A DNA stretch of 12,611 nucleotides from an uncultured Prevotella sp. (GTDB taxonomy: Bacteria; Bacteroidota; Bacteroidia; Bacteroidales; Bacteroidaceae): the NCBI GenBank assembly GCA_938018155.1, contig CALIIG010000050.1:1-12611 (forward strand), given 5' to 3'. The translations under genes were made by a program, and so were the position numbers. Every line of letters starts with the position of its first letter. The first letter of the stretch is position 1. The notes beneath the pieces were generated by a model. The model made no database searches. It saw only the letters and a program-made list of their open reading frames with translations, and was not told the origin of the DNA. This document shows positions 1 to 6,978 of the stretch, piece by piece.

Positions 1-226
1 TGGTGAAAGAATAAGAAGTTTTATAACAACACAATCTATAAAACAACTACCGAAATATTATCATGTAAAACCATACGATTTACATCGTACCCTTCCACAC
101 AAGCAATAACATAAAGCCATGTTCCATATCATCACGATAATGGAATGTCATCATATATTACTCGTCATCCTGTCATGCTGCGCTATTAAAAATGCTAAAA
201 AAGCGTTCATTCTCAAGTTTTTAGGG
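1..226. other. Left-edge non-coding stretch
   Basis: No convincing reading frame is seen on either strand and no recognisable tail of an upstream gene. The stretch is AT-rich. It contains two small inverted repeats: tacgat/atcgta at 74-79 and 84-89 (4-nt loop), and ttccat/atggaa at 122-127 and 140-145, the latter with a further imperfect inner pairing. Neither is followed by a T-run, so neither is called a terminator. The stretch may be the 5' non-coding side of the GH3-like gene together with the intergenic space to a gene outside the window. Confidence 0.5.
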
Positions 227-234
227 TAATTTTG
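227..234 (+). promoter_or_regulatory. Bacteroidota -7 promoter element for GH3-like gene
   Basis: TAATTTTG matches the Bacteroidota -7 consensus TAnnTTTG exactly and lies 28 bases before the chosen ATG. No clear TTTG-type -33 element is found at the expected 19-21 nt upstream, so this rests on the -7 box and its position. Confidence 0.5.
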
Positions 235-262
235 TACTTTTAAATTGATATACTGCATCGTT

Positions 263-1774
263 ATGGGCTTAACGAAAATAGCAAATAAACTGTTCTGTCC
301 CAGGCAGAAAGAGTTGGAGAAGCACTACACAAACCCTGAAATACTTCAACAAAAAGTGTTGAAATATCTTCTTGGCAAAGGCCGCGATACCGAGTACGGC
401 CGTAGTCATTTATTCAGTGGAATAAGCACTTACACCGACTTTTCAAAAGGTGTTCCCATCAATACCTACGAAGAATTAAAGGTTGATATTGACCGCATGC
501 GGCACGGAGAGGAGAACGTTCTCTGGCCGGGGTTGGTAAAATGGTTTGCTAAATCGTCGGGAACAACAAACGACAAGTCGAAGTTTATCCCCGTATCGAA
601 CGCCGGATTACACAATATTCATTACAGGGGTGGGGCAGACGTGGCAGCCCTTTACCTGCGCAACAATCCGCAAAGCCGGCTGTTTGACGGCAAGTCGCTG
701 ATATTGGGTGGCAGCCATTCGCCCAATTACAACGTGGAAGGCTCGCTGGTTGGCGACCTCAGTGCGATATTAATCGAAAACATTAACCCCATAGCCAACC
801 TGTTTCGTGTGCCTAAAAAACAGACGGCACTGCTGTCCGACTTCGAGCTTAAGCGCGAACGCATAGCACGTGAATGCCTGAATGCCAACGTCACCAACCT
901 GTCGGGGGTGCCCTCCTGGATGCTGAGTGTGTTGGTGAAAACGCTGGAATTGTCGGGCAAAAAGCACATTAACGAAGTGTGGCCCCATCTGGAAGTATTC
1001 TTCCACGGGGGCATAGCGTTCAGTCCTTACCGCAAGCAGTATGAAGAATTAATACCTTCAGCCGGCATGCATTACATGGAAACGTATAACGCTTCCGAAG
1101 GTTTCTTTGGTATTCAGGACAATCCGGACGATGCCTCTATGCTGTTGATGCTCGACTATGGCGTTTTCTACGAGTTTGTTCCATTGGAGGAAGTTCATGC
1201 CGAAAGCCCTACGGTGGTACCACTCGAGGGCGTTGAGACAGGCCGGAACTATGCTATGGTTATCACCACATCGTGCGGATTGTGGCGGTATATGATAGGC
1301 GATACCGTGATGTTTACATCGAAAAAGCCGTATAAATTCGTCATTACGGGTCGCACAAAATACTTTATTAATGCCTTCGGTGAAGAGTTAATCATGGACA
1401 ATGCCGAAAAGGGGCTGGCCTATGCCTGCCAGCAAACAGGTGCCCAGGTGCTGGAATATACAGCTGCCCCCGTGTATATGGACGAGAATGCCAAATGTCG
1501 TCACCAGTGGTTAATTGAGTTTTCACAAAACCCTGACGACCTTCAGAAGTTTGCTGACTGCCTCGATCGTAAGCTCCAGCAGATTAATTCCGACTACGAA
1601 GCCAAGCGTTCGCACGATACAACCTTACAGAAATTGGAGGTGGTAAAAGCGCGACCGGGGCTGTTTAACGACTGGTTGAAGCAGAAAGGACAGCTGGGAG
1701 GCCAGCACAAAGTGCCGCGGTTGAGCAACTCGCGCAAGAATATGGATGAGCTGTTGGAACTGAATCAGAATTAA
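263..1774 (+). CDS. GH3-family acyl-acid/amino-acid synthetase-like protein
   Basis: Cytosolic ATP-dependent enzyme of the GH3 (auxin-responsive promoter) family in the ANL adenylate-forming superfamily. Plant members adenylate a carboxylic acid and join it to an amino acid; the substrate of the Bacteroidota members is unknown to me. Visible motifs, numbered from the ATG: the ATP-binding SSGTTNDKSKF loop at residues 98-108, YNASEG at 275-280, the TTSCGLWRYMIGD segment at about 335-347, and GRTKYFINAFGEEL at 363-376 leading into the C-terminal lobe. The 503-residue length is normal for the family, and no signal peptide or membrane helix is seen. The ATG at 263 is preferred over a TTG at 245, because the protein then begins MGLTKIANK like its relatives and the -7 promoter box sits just upstream. 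The gene is first in a co-oriented run with two envelope proteins. The family call is firm; the reaction is inferred. Confidence 0.9.
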   Translation: MGLTKIANKLFCPRQKELEKHYTNPEILQQKVLKYLLGKGRDTEYGRSHLFSGISTYTDFSKGVPINTYEELKVDIDRMRHGEENVLWPGLVKWFAKSSGTTNDKSKFIPVSNAGLHNIHYRGGADVAALYLRNNPQSRLFDGKSLILGGSHSPNYNVEGSLVGDLSAILIENINPIANLFRVPKKQTALLSDFELKRERIARECLNANVTNLSGVPSWMLSVLVKTLELSGKKHINEVWPHLEVFFHGGIAFSPYRKQYEELIPSAGMHYMETYNASEGFFGIQDNPDDASMLLMLDYGVFYEFVPLEEVHAESPTVVPLEGVETGRNYAMVITTSCGLWRYMIGDTVMFTSKKPYKFVITGRTKYFINAFGEELIMDNAEKGLAYACQQTGAQVLEYTAAPVYMDENAKCRHQWLIEFSQNPDDLQKFADCLDRKLQQINSDYEAKRSHDTTLQKLEVVKARPGLFNDWLKQKGQLGGQHKVPRLSNSRKNMDELLELNQN

Positions 1775-1777
1775 AAA

Positions 1778-1800
1778 ATTAAAGTATTAAAGTATTAAAA
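1778..1800 (+). repeat. Short 8-bp tandem repeat after the GH3-like gene
   Basis: The unit attaaagt occurs twice in tandem (1778-1785, 1786-1793), followed by a partial third copy (1794-1800), directly after the stop codon. It looks like slippage-prone AT-rich sequence. No hairpin or terminator is seen in the 116-bp gap to the next gene, which leaves read-through into the lipoprotein gene possible. Confidence 0.6.
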
Positions 1801-1890
1801 AGGCCGGAAGTTGCGGAGGTTTGCGAATATTCTTTATACAAAGAGGCTGTAATAAGACATGGGTAACCACAATTTGTAAAGACAACGGGC

Positions 1891-3924
1891 ATGATGAAGA
1901 CAAACAAAAATTACGATAAGCGGGTAATTGAAAAGGCCCGGGGGGTGCTTCTTATGTTGCAACAACAGGCTGGCAACAGCGTAATATCGGTGCCGGTGTT
2001 GTTGTCTTTGCTTATGGCTATTCTTATCACGCCCATGCTTTATTCGTGTGCGAGGATGGGAGCACCCGATGGAGGGTGGTACGATGAAACGCCACCGCGC
2101 GTAATTGGTGCCATGCCGGCTGAGAAATCAACCCATATAGACAAGCGCAATATTCGCATAAACTTCAACGAATTTGTTAAAATTGACAACCCTACACAAA
2201 ATGTAGTGGTATCGCCACCACAATTGGAGGTGCCCGAAATAAAGGGCGAGGGAAAGAGTATTAACGTAAAACTGATTGACAAACTGCAACCCAACACCAC
2301 CTACACCATCGATTTTTCAAATGCCATAAGCGATAATAACGAGGGCAATCCGCTGGGAAACTTCACGTATAGCTTCTCAACGGGCGACCATATTGATACG
2401 TTAGAGGTGGCGGGATACGTTGTGCAGGCAGCCGATTTAGAGCCTGTAAAGGGCATCCTTGTGGGGTTATATGCAGACCTTTCCGACACGGCTTTCAAGA
2501 CAAAACCCATGCTTCGTGTGTCGCGTACTGACTCAAGGGGACGCTTCAGCATCCGTGGCGTTGCGCCAGGTAAGTACAGAGTATACGCCTTACAAGATAC
2601 AGACGGCAACTATTCTTTCAATCAGCGCAGCGAAATGCTGGCTTTTAACCACGACATTATTGAGCCGTCGTTCCGTCCCGACGTCCGTCAGGACACGCTC
2701 TGGCGTGATTCTCTGCATATCGCGGGCATTGAAAAGGTAAGCTATACTCACTTTATGCCCGACAATATATGTCTGCGGGCCTTCAACGAAATTGTTACAG
2801 ACCGTTACCTTCTCAAGAGCGAGCGCCCCGAAGCCAACCGTTTTACCCTCTTCTATACGTATGGCGACTCGGTACTTCCCGACATCATAGGATTGAATTT
2901 CAACGCAAAAGATGCATTCATCATTGAATCGTCAGCACGCAAAGACACCGTAACCTACTGGCTTCGTGATACGGCATTGGTGAACCAGGACACGCTAAAG
3001 ATGACGGTTACACAAAACATTACCGACTCGACGGGCGTGTTACGGCAACAGGTTGACACGCTAAAGATGCTGGCAAAAGTACCTTATGCCAAACGCTTAA
3101 AAGACAAACAGAAGGCCTTTGATGAATGGAAAAAGAAGCAGGACAAGCTGAAAAAGCGCGGCGAACCTTACCAAACCACAATGCCTGCAGAGCCTTTAAA
3201 GCTCGAAATTACGCCGTCGGGCGACATGGATCCTGATCAGAATATAAGCCTCGTTGCGAAAGAACCGTTAGAGGATGTTGATACTAAGCACGTGCGGTTA
3301 TTCTCACATCCCGCAGGCGATTCGCTGTGGTACAAAGAGCCTTACGAGCTAAAGCGAATCAGTAATGAGGAGTATCAGGTGAGGGCTGCGTGGAAACCGG
3401 GAACCGAATACAGCCTCGAGGCCGACAGTACAGCCTTTCAAACAATTTACGGTGCGGTGTCGGGCAAACTGAAACAAGGGCTTAAGGTGCGCGGTGAAGA
3501 CGCTTATGCCTCGCTGCTGATGACGTTAAGCGGCATGCAAGGCAAGCATATCATAGCACAATTGCTCGACGGACAGAGCAAGATTGTAAAACAATCGTTC
3601 ACCGATAACGGGCAGGCCGAGTTCTATTATCTTAAGCCCGGCAAATACTTTATGCGCATGATTCTTGACGCCAACAACAACAAGAGGTGGGATACAGGTG
3701 ATTACGATGCCGATATTCAGCCCGAGGAGGTTTACTATAACCCCGACGAGATAGAATGTAAAGCCAAGTGGGACCTTACGTTAACGTGGAATCCGCTGGC
3801 CCGTCCCATCTATCAGCAAAAACCAGAAGCCTTAAAAAAGCAGAAGGCTGATAAAGAAAAGAGCATACAACACCGCAATGAGAAGCGGGCAAAAGACCTT
3901 GGAATAGAATATTTGCCAAAATAA
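1891..3924 (+). CDS. Ig-like (SbsA/Big_5) domain lipoprotein, Bacteroidota type
   Basis: Predicted envelope lipoprotein of 677 residues, a type widespread in Bacteroidota; its function is not known to me. A hydrophobic segment at about residues 31-50 ends in PMLYSC, a plausible lipobox with lipidated Cys53, followed by ARMGAPDGGWYDETPPRV. Residues about 67-165 look like an SbsA-type Ig-like (Big_5) domain (TPPRVIGAMPAE, then NTTYTIDFSNAISDNNEGNPLG). Residues about 171-245 resemble a carboxypeptidase-regulatory-like beta-sandwich (GRFSIRGVAPGKYRVYALQD). A lysine-rich charged linker covers about 395-432. A C-terminal beta domain with GQAEFYYLKPGKYFMRMILD precedes a basic tail. The start is uncertain: from 1891 the signal peptide has an unusually long charged n-region, and an in-frame ATG at 1954 (residue 22) would give a more ordinary lipoprotein leader. 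It follows the GH3-like gene by 116 bp and precedes the DUF3108 gene by 93 bp. Confidence 0.85.
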   Translation: MMKTNKNYDKRVIEKARGVLLMLQQQAGNSVISVPVLLSLLMAILITPMLYSCARMGAPDGGWYDETPPRVIGAMPAEKSTHIDKRNIRINFNEFVKIDNPTQNVVVSPPQLEVPEIKGEGKSINVKLIDKLQPNTTYTIDFSNAISDNNEGNPLGNFTYSFSTGDHIDTLEVAGYVVQAADLEPVKGILVGLYADLSDTAFKTKPMLRVSRTDSRGRFSIRGVAPGKYRVYALQDTDGNYSFNQRSEMLAFNHDIIEPSFRPDVRQDTLWRDSLHIAGIEKVSYTHFMPDNICLRAFNEIVTDRYLLKSERPEANRFTLFYTYGDSVLPDIIGLNFNAKDAFIIESSARKDTVTYWLRDTALVNQDTLKMTVTQNITDSTGVLRQQVDTLKMLAKVPYAKRLKDKQKAFDEWKKKQDKLKKRGEPYQTTMPAEPLKLEITPSGDMDPDQNISLVAKEPLEDVDTKHVRLFSHPAGDSLWYKEPYELKRISNEEYQVRAAWKPGTEYSLEADSTAFQTIYGAVSGKLKQGLKVRGEDAYASLLMTLSGMQGKHIIAQLLDGQSKIVKQSFTDNGQAEFYYLKPGKYFMRMILDANNNKRWDTGDYDADIQPEEVYYNPDEIECKAKWDLTLTWNPLARPIYQQKPEALKKQKADKEKSIQHRNEKRAKDLGIEYLPK

Positions 3925-3960
3925 ACCGTGGCACGTAACTTTTGTTTGTCATGCCCAGTC

Positions 3961-3984
3961 TTCTATCACAACAGGAGGATAGAA
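3961..3984 (+). other. Small hairpin with AGGAGG in the loop
   Basis: ttctatc (3961-3967) pairs perfectly with gatagaa (3978-3984) around a 10-nt loop that ends in aggag. No T-run follows, so it is not a convincing terminator. It sits between the lipoprotein and DUF3108 genes and could be an mRNA structure in a shared transcript. Confidence 0.4.
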
Positions 3985-4017
3985 ACATAATGTACAAACC
4001 CTTATAGACTTAACGAT

Positions 4018-4833
4018 ATGAAAGTTTTGAAGATATTATTGGCAAGTTTGCTTTTATTGCTGATACCCAATACAACAAAAGCACAGTGTACATATAAGAA
4101 TACGGCCTTCAAATCGGGCGAAAGCCTGACATATAACCTTTATTACAACTGGAGTTTTGTATGGGTAAAGGCCGGCACGGCGACGTTCGACATTGTTCAA
4201 ACCACCTTTGACAAGCACCCTGCATATAAGGGAAGCCTCATCACAAGAGGCAGCAAGCGGGCCGATAAGTTCTTTATTCTGCGCGATACACTGCTTTGTT
4301 ATAACAGCCTGGAGATGGCACCGCTATACTATCGCAAAGGAGCGCACGAAGGAAAACGCTATACCGTGGATGAGGTTTTTTACTCATACCCCGACGGTAA
4401 GTGCCATGTCAAACAGCATCGACGCCATAACGACGGCACCCATACATGGGTACAGCACACCTATAACGATTGTGTTTACGACATGATGAGCATTTTTATG
4501 CGTGCCCGTTCTTTCAATCCTACAAGCTGGAAAAAGGGTACGGTGGTTAACTTTCCGATTGCCGACGGCGTAAAGCGTTACCCTGCCATGCTGCGATTTA
4601 ACGGTAAAACCAACGTAAAGGCCGACAATGGAAAGACGTATCGTTGCCTTAAACTGTCGTATATTGAGCGCGAAGAGGGACAGAAAGAGAAAACAATATG
4701 CGACTTTTTCGTCTCTGACGATGATAACCATGTGCCTGTAAGGCTCGACCTTCACCTGAAATTCGGGTCGGCCAAGGCTTTTATGACCAACGTTGAAGGA
4801 CTGAAAAGCCCCATGGCTGCGTTGGTAAAATAA
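4018..4833 (+). CDS. Secreted DUF3108 domain protein
   Basis: A 271-residue exported protein. Residues 1-22 form a clean signal peptide: a short basic start, a leucine-rich core and cleavage expected after TTKA, before QC. The Cys lies two residues after the predicted cut and does not make a proper lipobox, so a soluble periplasmic product is more likely than a lipoprotein. The mature part has the DUF3108 pattern: FKSGESLTYNLYYNWSFVWVKAG near the N-terminus, a central DMMSIFMRARSF segment, then YRCLKLSYIE and a C-terminal VPVRLDLHLKFGSAKAFM beta-rich stretch. DUF3108 proteins are predicted to be beta-rich envelope proteins of unassigned function. The gene is the last of three co-oriented genes and is followed by a terminator, so it may share a transcript with the Ig-like lipoprotein gene. 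The ATG at 4018 is the natural start because the signal peptide begins there. Confidence 0.88.
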   Translation: MKVLKILLASLLLLLIPNTTKAQCTYKNTAFKSGESLTYNLYYNWSFVWVKAGTATFDIVQTTFDKHPAYKGSLITRGSKRADKFFILRDTLLCYNSLEMAPLYYRKGAHEGKRYTVDEVFYSYPDGKCHVKQHRRHNDGTHTWVQHTYNDCVYDMMSIFMRARSFNPTSWKKGTVVNFPIADGVKRYPAMLRFNGKTNVKADNGKTYRCLKLSYIEREEGQKEKTICDFFVSDDDNHVPVRLDLHLKFGSAKAFMTNVEGLKSPMAALVK

Positions 4834-4856
4834 AAACATACAGAAACAAAAGGGCA

Positions 4857-4872
4857 GGGCAGAGGTCTGCCC
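4857..4872 (+). other. Short hairpin after the DUF3108 gene
   Basis: gggcag (4857-4862) and ctgccc (4867-4872) form a perfect 6-bp GC-rich stem with a 4-nt loop, 23 bases after the stop codon. The following sequence is not T-rich. It may act together with the next hairpin. Confidence 0.45.
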
Positions 4873-4888
4873 GGGATAAATATAACAT

Positions 4889-4930
4889 AGCTTCCGGGGG
4901 TACATAACAGCCTTCGGAAGTTTTGTTTTT
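4889..4930 (+). terminator. Intrinsic terminator of the GH3/lipoprotein/DUF3108 run
   Basis: The stem cttccg (4891-4896) pairs with cggaag (4915-4920), extended by a G-T and an A-T pair at the base, with an 18-nt loop. It runs directly into ttttgttttt at 4921-4930. The hairpin plus T-run just downstream of the DUF3108 stop codon is a standard Rho-independent layout. Confidence 0.6.
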
Positions 4931-5097
4931 GTGAGCTTTCAGAAACTATCGGGACACTGTAAAACAGCCATTACACCATATCCTGAAGCGGGACTACACC
5001 TCTATGTATCAGACATTACCTCCATTTTGACAGACCGTTACGCCCTTTCAAACCCAACATTACCCCATACTGGCAATACCTTTACGCACCTAGGGTC
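4931..5097. other. Gene-free spacer
   Basis: This lies between the upstream terminator and the palindromic repeat cluster. An open frame running through it and on into the repeats has no recognisable domain, no promoter and no continuity with a family, so it is not called a gene. I see no other feature. Confidence 0.5.
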
Positions 5098-5188
5098 ATT
5101 GTTCGACGGCCGTCAGCAGCGCGTACGACGGCCGTCATACCCAGTGTTCGACGGCTGTCAACAACGCTGCTGACGGCCGCCGAACAAT
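5098..5188. repeat. Cluster of four GACGGCCGTC-type palindromic elements
   Basis: Three direct copies of a unit of about 22 bp start at 5101, 5123 and 5146. Each has gttcg or gtacg followed by gacggccgtc, or a one-base variant of it; gacggccgtc is itself a palindrome. A fourth copy lies inverted at about 5167-5185. The outer arms 5098-5121 and 5165-5188 are complementary over 24 bp with a single A-C mismatch (5106/5180). The third and fourth copies could also pair with each other less perfectly, so alternative folds exist. The block is much more GC-rich than its surroundings. It sits between two genes whose transcripts converge and resembles REP/BIME-like intergenic elements; its identity with a known family is not established here. 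Confidence 0.75.
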
Positions 5189-5234
5189 CAACATACCATC
5201 AGTAACGAAGCAACATCACGCCGTTATATACACA

Positions 5235-5278
5235 GAAAAAGGTCTGAAAGCAGCAAGAATTGCATGCTGTTCCAGACC
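5235..5278 (-). terminator. Intrinsic terminator of the CoA-transferase gene
   Basis: Read on the minus strand, ggtctg (complement of 5273-5278) pairs with cagacc (complement of 5241-5246), with additional imperfect inner pairing around gcagc/gctgt. A run of five T follows (complement of 5236-5240). It lies 31 bases downstream of the minus-strand stop codon. Confidence 0.6.
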
Positions 5279-5308
5279 CCTCAATACCGTTATACCTTAT
5301 TAAAATTC

Positions 5309-6817
5309 TTATTTCAGATATTCGCTGAAATCGGTAAGGCGCATATCGCCCTTGCGCAAGAAAGTGTCGTGAAAGGCCAAAGCCGCCGTCATACTCTGAG
5401 GTTCGTGCCCCATGGGTGCCACATGCGTGAGATAATCGCGCAATAACGGGCGATAATCAGGGTGAGCACAGTGCTCTATTATTTCGTGTGCCCGCCTTAC
5501 AGGACCCTTGCCACGCAAGTCGGCAACGCCCTGTTCGGTCACAATTACGTCCACATCGTGCTCGGTAGAATCGACATGACAACACATCGGTACGATGGCA
5601 GATATTGTGCCTCCCTTCGCCGTCGACGGTGTATAAAATATGCTTACCGACCCGTTGCGCTCATAATCGCACGACCCTCCAATGCCATTCATCAGACTTG
5701 AACCGCATATATGGCTCGAGTTTTCGTTGCCGTAGAGGTCACACTCTAACGCCGTGTTCATGGCTATCACGCCGAAACGGCGTATCAGTTCAGGACCATT
5801 GGCCAGCTCGCTGGGGCGGAGGGTAAGATGTTTACGGAAAAACTCCATGTTCTCGTAAACATGTTGAATCTTCTCGTTCGTGCAGGTCATGGCCGTACAG
5901 GAGGCTTGTGTAATGCGCCCTTGCTCGATAAGGTCGATGACTGCGTCCTGAACCACCTCCGAAAACACCTCTAAAGGCGGCAGCCCCTGGCAAGAACCTA
6001 TGGCCTCTAACACCGCATTTCCCGTTGCTCCTACACCGCTTTGTATGGGGAACATGCACGCTGGGATATGGCCTGCCTTCATATCACGCAGGAAGAAATC
6101 GACGACATTCTCACCAATTGCCTGCGTTTCGGCATTGACAGCCTTAAAGGCACGTGCCTCCTCGGGGATGTTACTTTCGACCACTCCCACTATCTTTTTG
6201 GGGTCAATCTCAACATATTCGGTGCCGATACGGCCGCCAACGTGCAACAATGGTATGGGTTCGCGATGAGGATACTCCTTGCATTCGTAAACGTCGTGAA
6301 GGCGTTTTGAGTTGGGATTGTGGAAGTGGTTCCACTCAATCATGATGTGTTTGGCCAGGCGCACAATCGTAGGCACGATGCCACCGGCCGTAGTAAGGTA
6401 GGCCTTGCAAACGTCGTCGCCCTCCTCCAAGTCGCTAACCTCAATGAAAGCCCAGTCAACAGGTCCGTAGTAACCGCGGCGAAGACGCTCGGCTACATGG
6501 CCCAGGTGCATGTCTTCATAATCAATTTCGCCCAGGTTGGTATGAATACGGAAATCCCTATTCGTCGAAAAAGGGCCGCGAAACTTAATGGCATGTGCCT
6601 TCGCCATGTCGCCTTCGAGGCTCTGACAGCCCGAGGCTCCCGTTACAATTCCTACCTGATAGGGCTTGCCTTCGGCATGTAACGCCTCAGCTTTCTTACG
6701 TATTTCACGAATAACAGCTTTGGGAATACCGTTCGGTGTAAAGCCACTGAAGCCAATAGTAACGCCATCTTCTATCAGGGCTGCGCCCTCGGCTGCTGTC
6801 AATCTTTTATATTTCAT
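5309..6817 (-). CDS. Acetyl-CoA hydrolase/transferase family CoA-transferase
   Basis: A 502-residue class I CoA-transferase of the acetyl-CoA hydrolase / succinyl-CoA:acetate (or propionyl-CoA:succinate) transferase type. Such enzymes move CoA between acyl groups through a glutamyl-CoA thioester, saving thioester energy. In succinate-, acetate- or propionate-forming Bacteroidales this would be a cytosolic fermentation enzyme. Visible marks: the N-terminal domain with TIGFSGFTPNGIPKAV (20-35), VTGASGCQSLEGDMA (58-72), the glycine-rich GVGATGNAV (261-269), the probable catalytic Glu287 in VFSEVVQDAV, GSSLMNGIGGSCDYERNG (372-389) and the VTEQGVADLRGKGP segment (426-439). Length is typical and the chain looks intact. 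The ATG at 6817 gives MKYKRLTAAEGAALI, as expected. The gene stands alone, divergent from cysS, with its own terminator. The acyl donor and acceptor cannot be told from sequence alone. Confidence 0.92.
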   Translation of the reverse strand: MKYKRLTAAEGAALIEDGVTIGFSGFTPNGIPKAVIREIRKKAEALHAEGKPYQVGIVTGASGCQSLEGDMAKAHAIKFRGPFSTNRDFRIHTNLGEIDYEDMHLGHVAERLRRGYYGPVDWAFIEVSDLEEGDDVCKAYLTTAGGIVPTIVRLAKHIMIEWNHFHNPNSKRLHDVYECKEYPHREPIPLLHVGGRIGTEYVEIDPKKIVGVVESNIPEEARAFKAVNAETQAIGENVVDFFLRDMKAGHIPACMFPIQSGVGATGNAVLEAIGSCQGLPPLEVFSEVVQDAVIDLIEQGRITQASCTAMTCTNEKIQHVYENMEFFRKHLTLRPSELANGPELIRRFGVIAMNTALECDLYGNENSSHICGSSLMNGIGGSCDYERNGSVSIFYTPSTAKGGTISAIVPMCCHVDSTEHDVDVIVTEQGVADLRGKGPVRRAHEIIEHCAHPDYRPLLRDYLTHVAPMGHEPQSMTAALAFHDTFLRKGDMRLTDFSEYLK

Positions 6818-6843
6818 AAGGGTTATAGGGTTTAAATTGCATG

Positions 6844-6851
6844 CGAAGATA
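6844..6851 (-). promoter_or_regulatory. Likely -7 element for the CoA-transferase gene
   Basis: On the minus strand this reads TATCTTCG, one base off the consensus TAnnTTTG, and sits 26 bp upstream of the start codon. No clear -33 box is found. Position and near-match make it the best candidate in the divergent region. Confidence 0.45.
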
Positions 6852-6852
6852 C

Positions 6853-6895
6853 ATATATTTTGCAGAAAAAGGCCCTATAATACCGTAAAATATAT
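6853..6895. repeat. AT-only inverted repeat in the divergent promoter region
   Basis: atatatttt (6853-6861) and aaaatatat (6887-6895) are perfect 9-bp inverted arms around a 25-nt spacer, lying between the two divergent promoter boxes. It could be a regulator site, but both arms are pure A/T and chance is a serious alternative. Confidence 0.35.
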
Positions 6896-6937
6896 ATATT
6901 CATGGTTCGCGTCTGCACCCTATTCGAAGAATAATAG

Positions 6938-6945
6938 TAACTTTG
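6938..6945 (+). promoter_or_regulatory. Bacteroidota -7 promoter element for cysS
   Basis: TAACTTTG matches TAnnTTTG exactly and lies 33 bases before the cysS ATG. The -33 region shows only a weak tctg at 6912-6915. Because this box overlaps the TTG at 6943 that could extend the cysS frame, it argues against that longer start. Confidence 0.65.
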
Positions 6946-6978
6946 CATCAAGAACATTACGATGCAAAACAGAGCATT

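Noticed and set aside
4384..4905. Open frame of 173 codons antisense to the DUF3108 gene
   Set aside because: It overlaps a well-supported gene, crosses its terminator hairpin, and has no family features.
4931..5173. Open frame of 80 codons on the plus strand
   Set aside because: It lies after a terminator, runs into the palindromic repeats, and has no recognisable domain or promoter.
5098..5188. CRISPR array, because of regularly spaced GC-rich repeats
   Set aside because: The copies are contiguous units of about 22 bp with no unique spacers of constant length, one copy is inverted, and no cas gene is seen.
6943..6978. N-terminal extension of cysS from a TTG codon
   Set aside because: It would overlap the -7 promoter box, and the ATG at 6979 fits the conserved family start.
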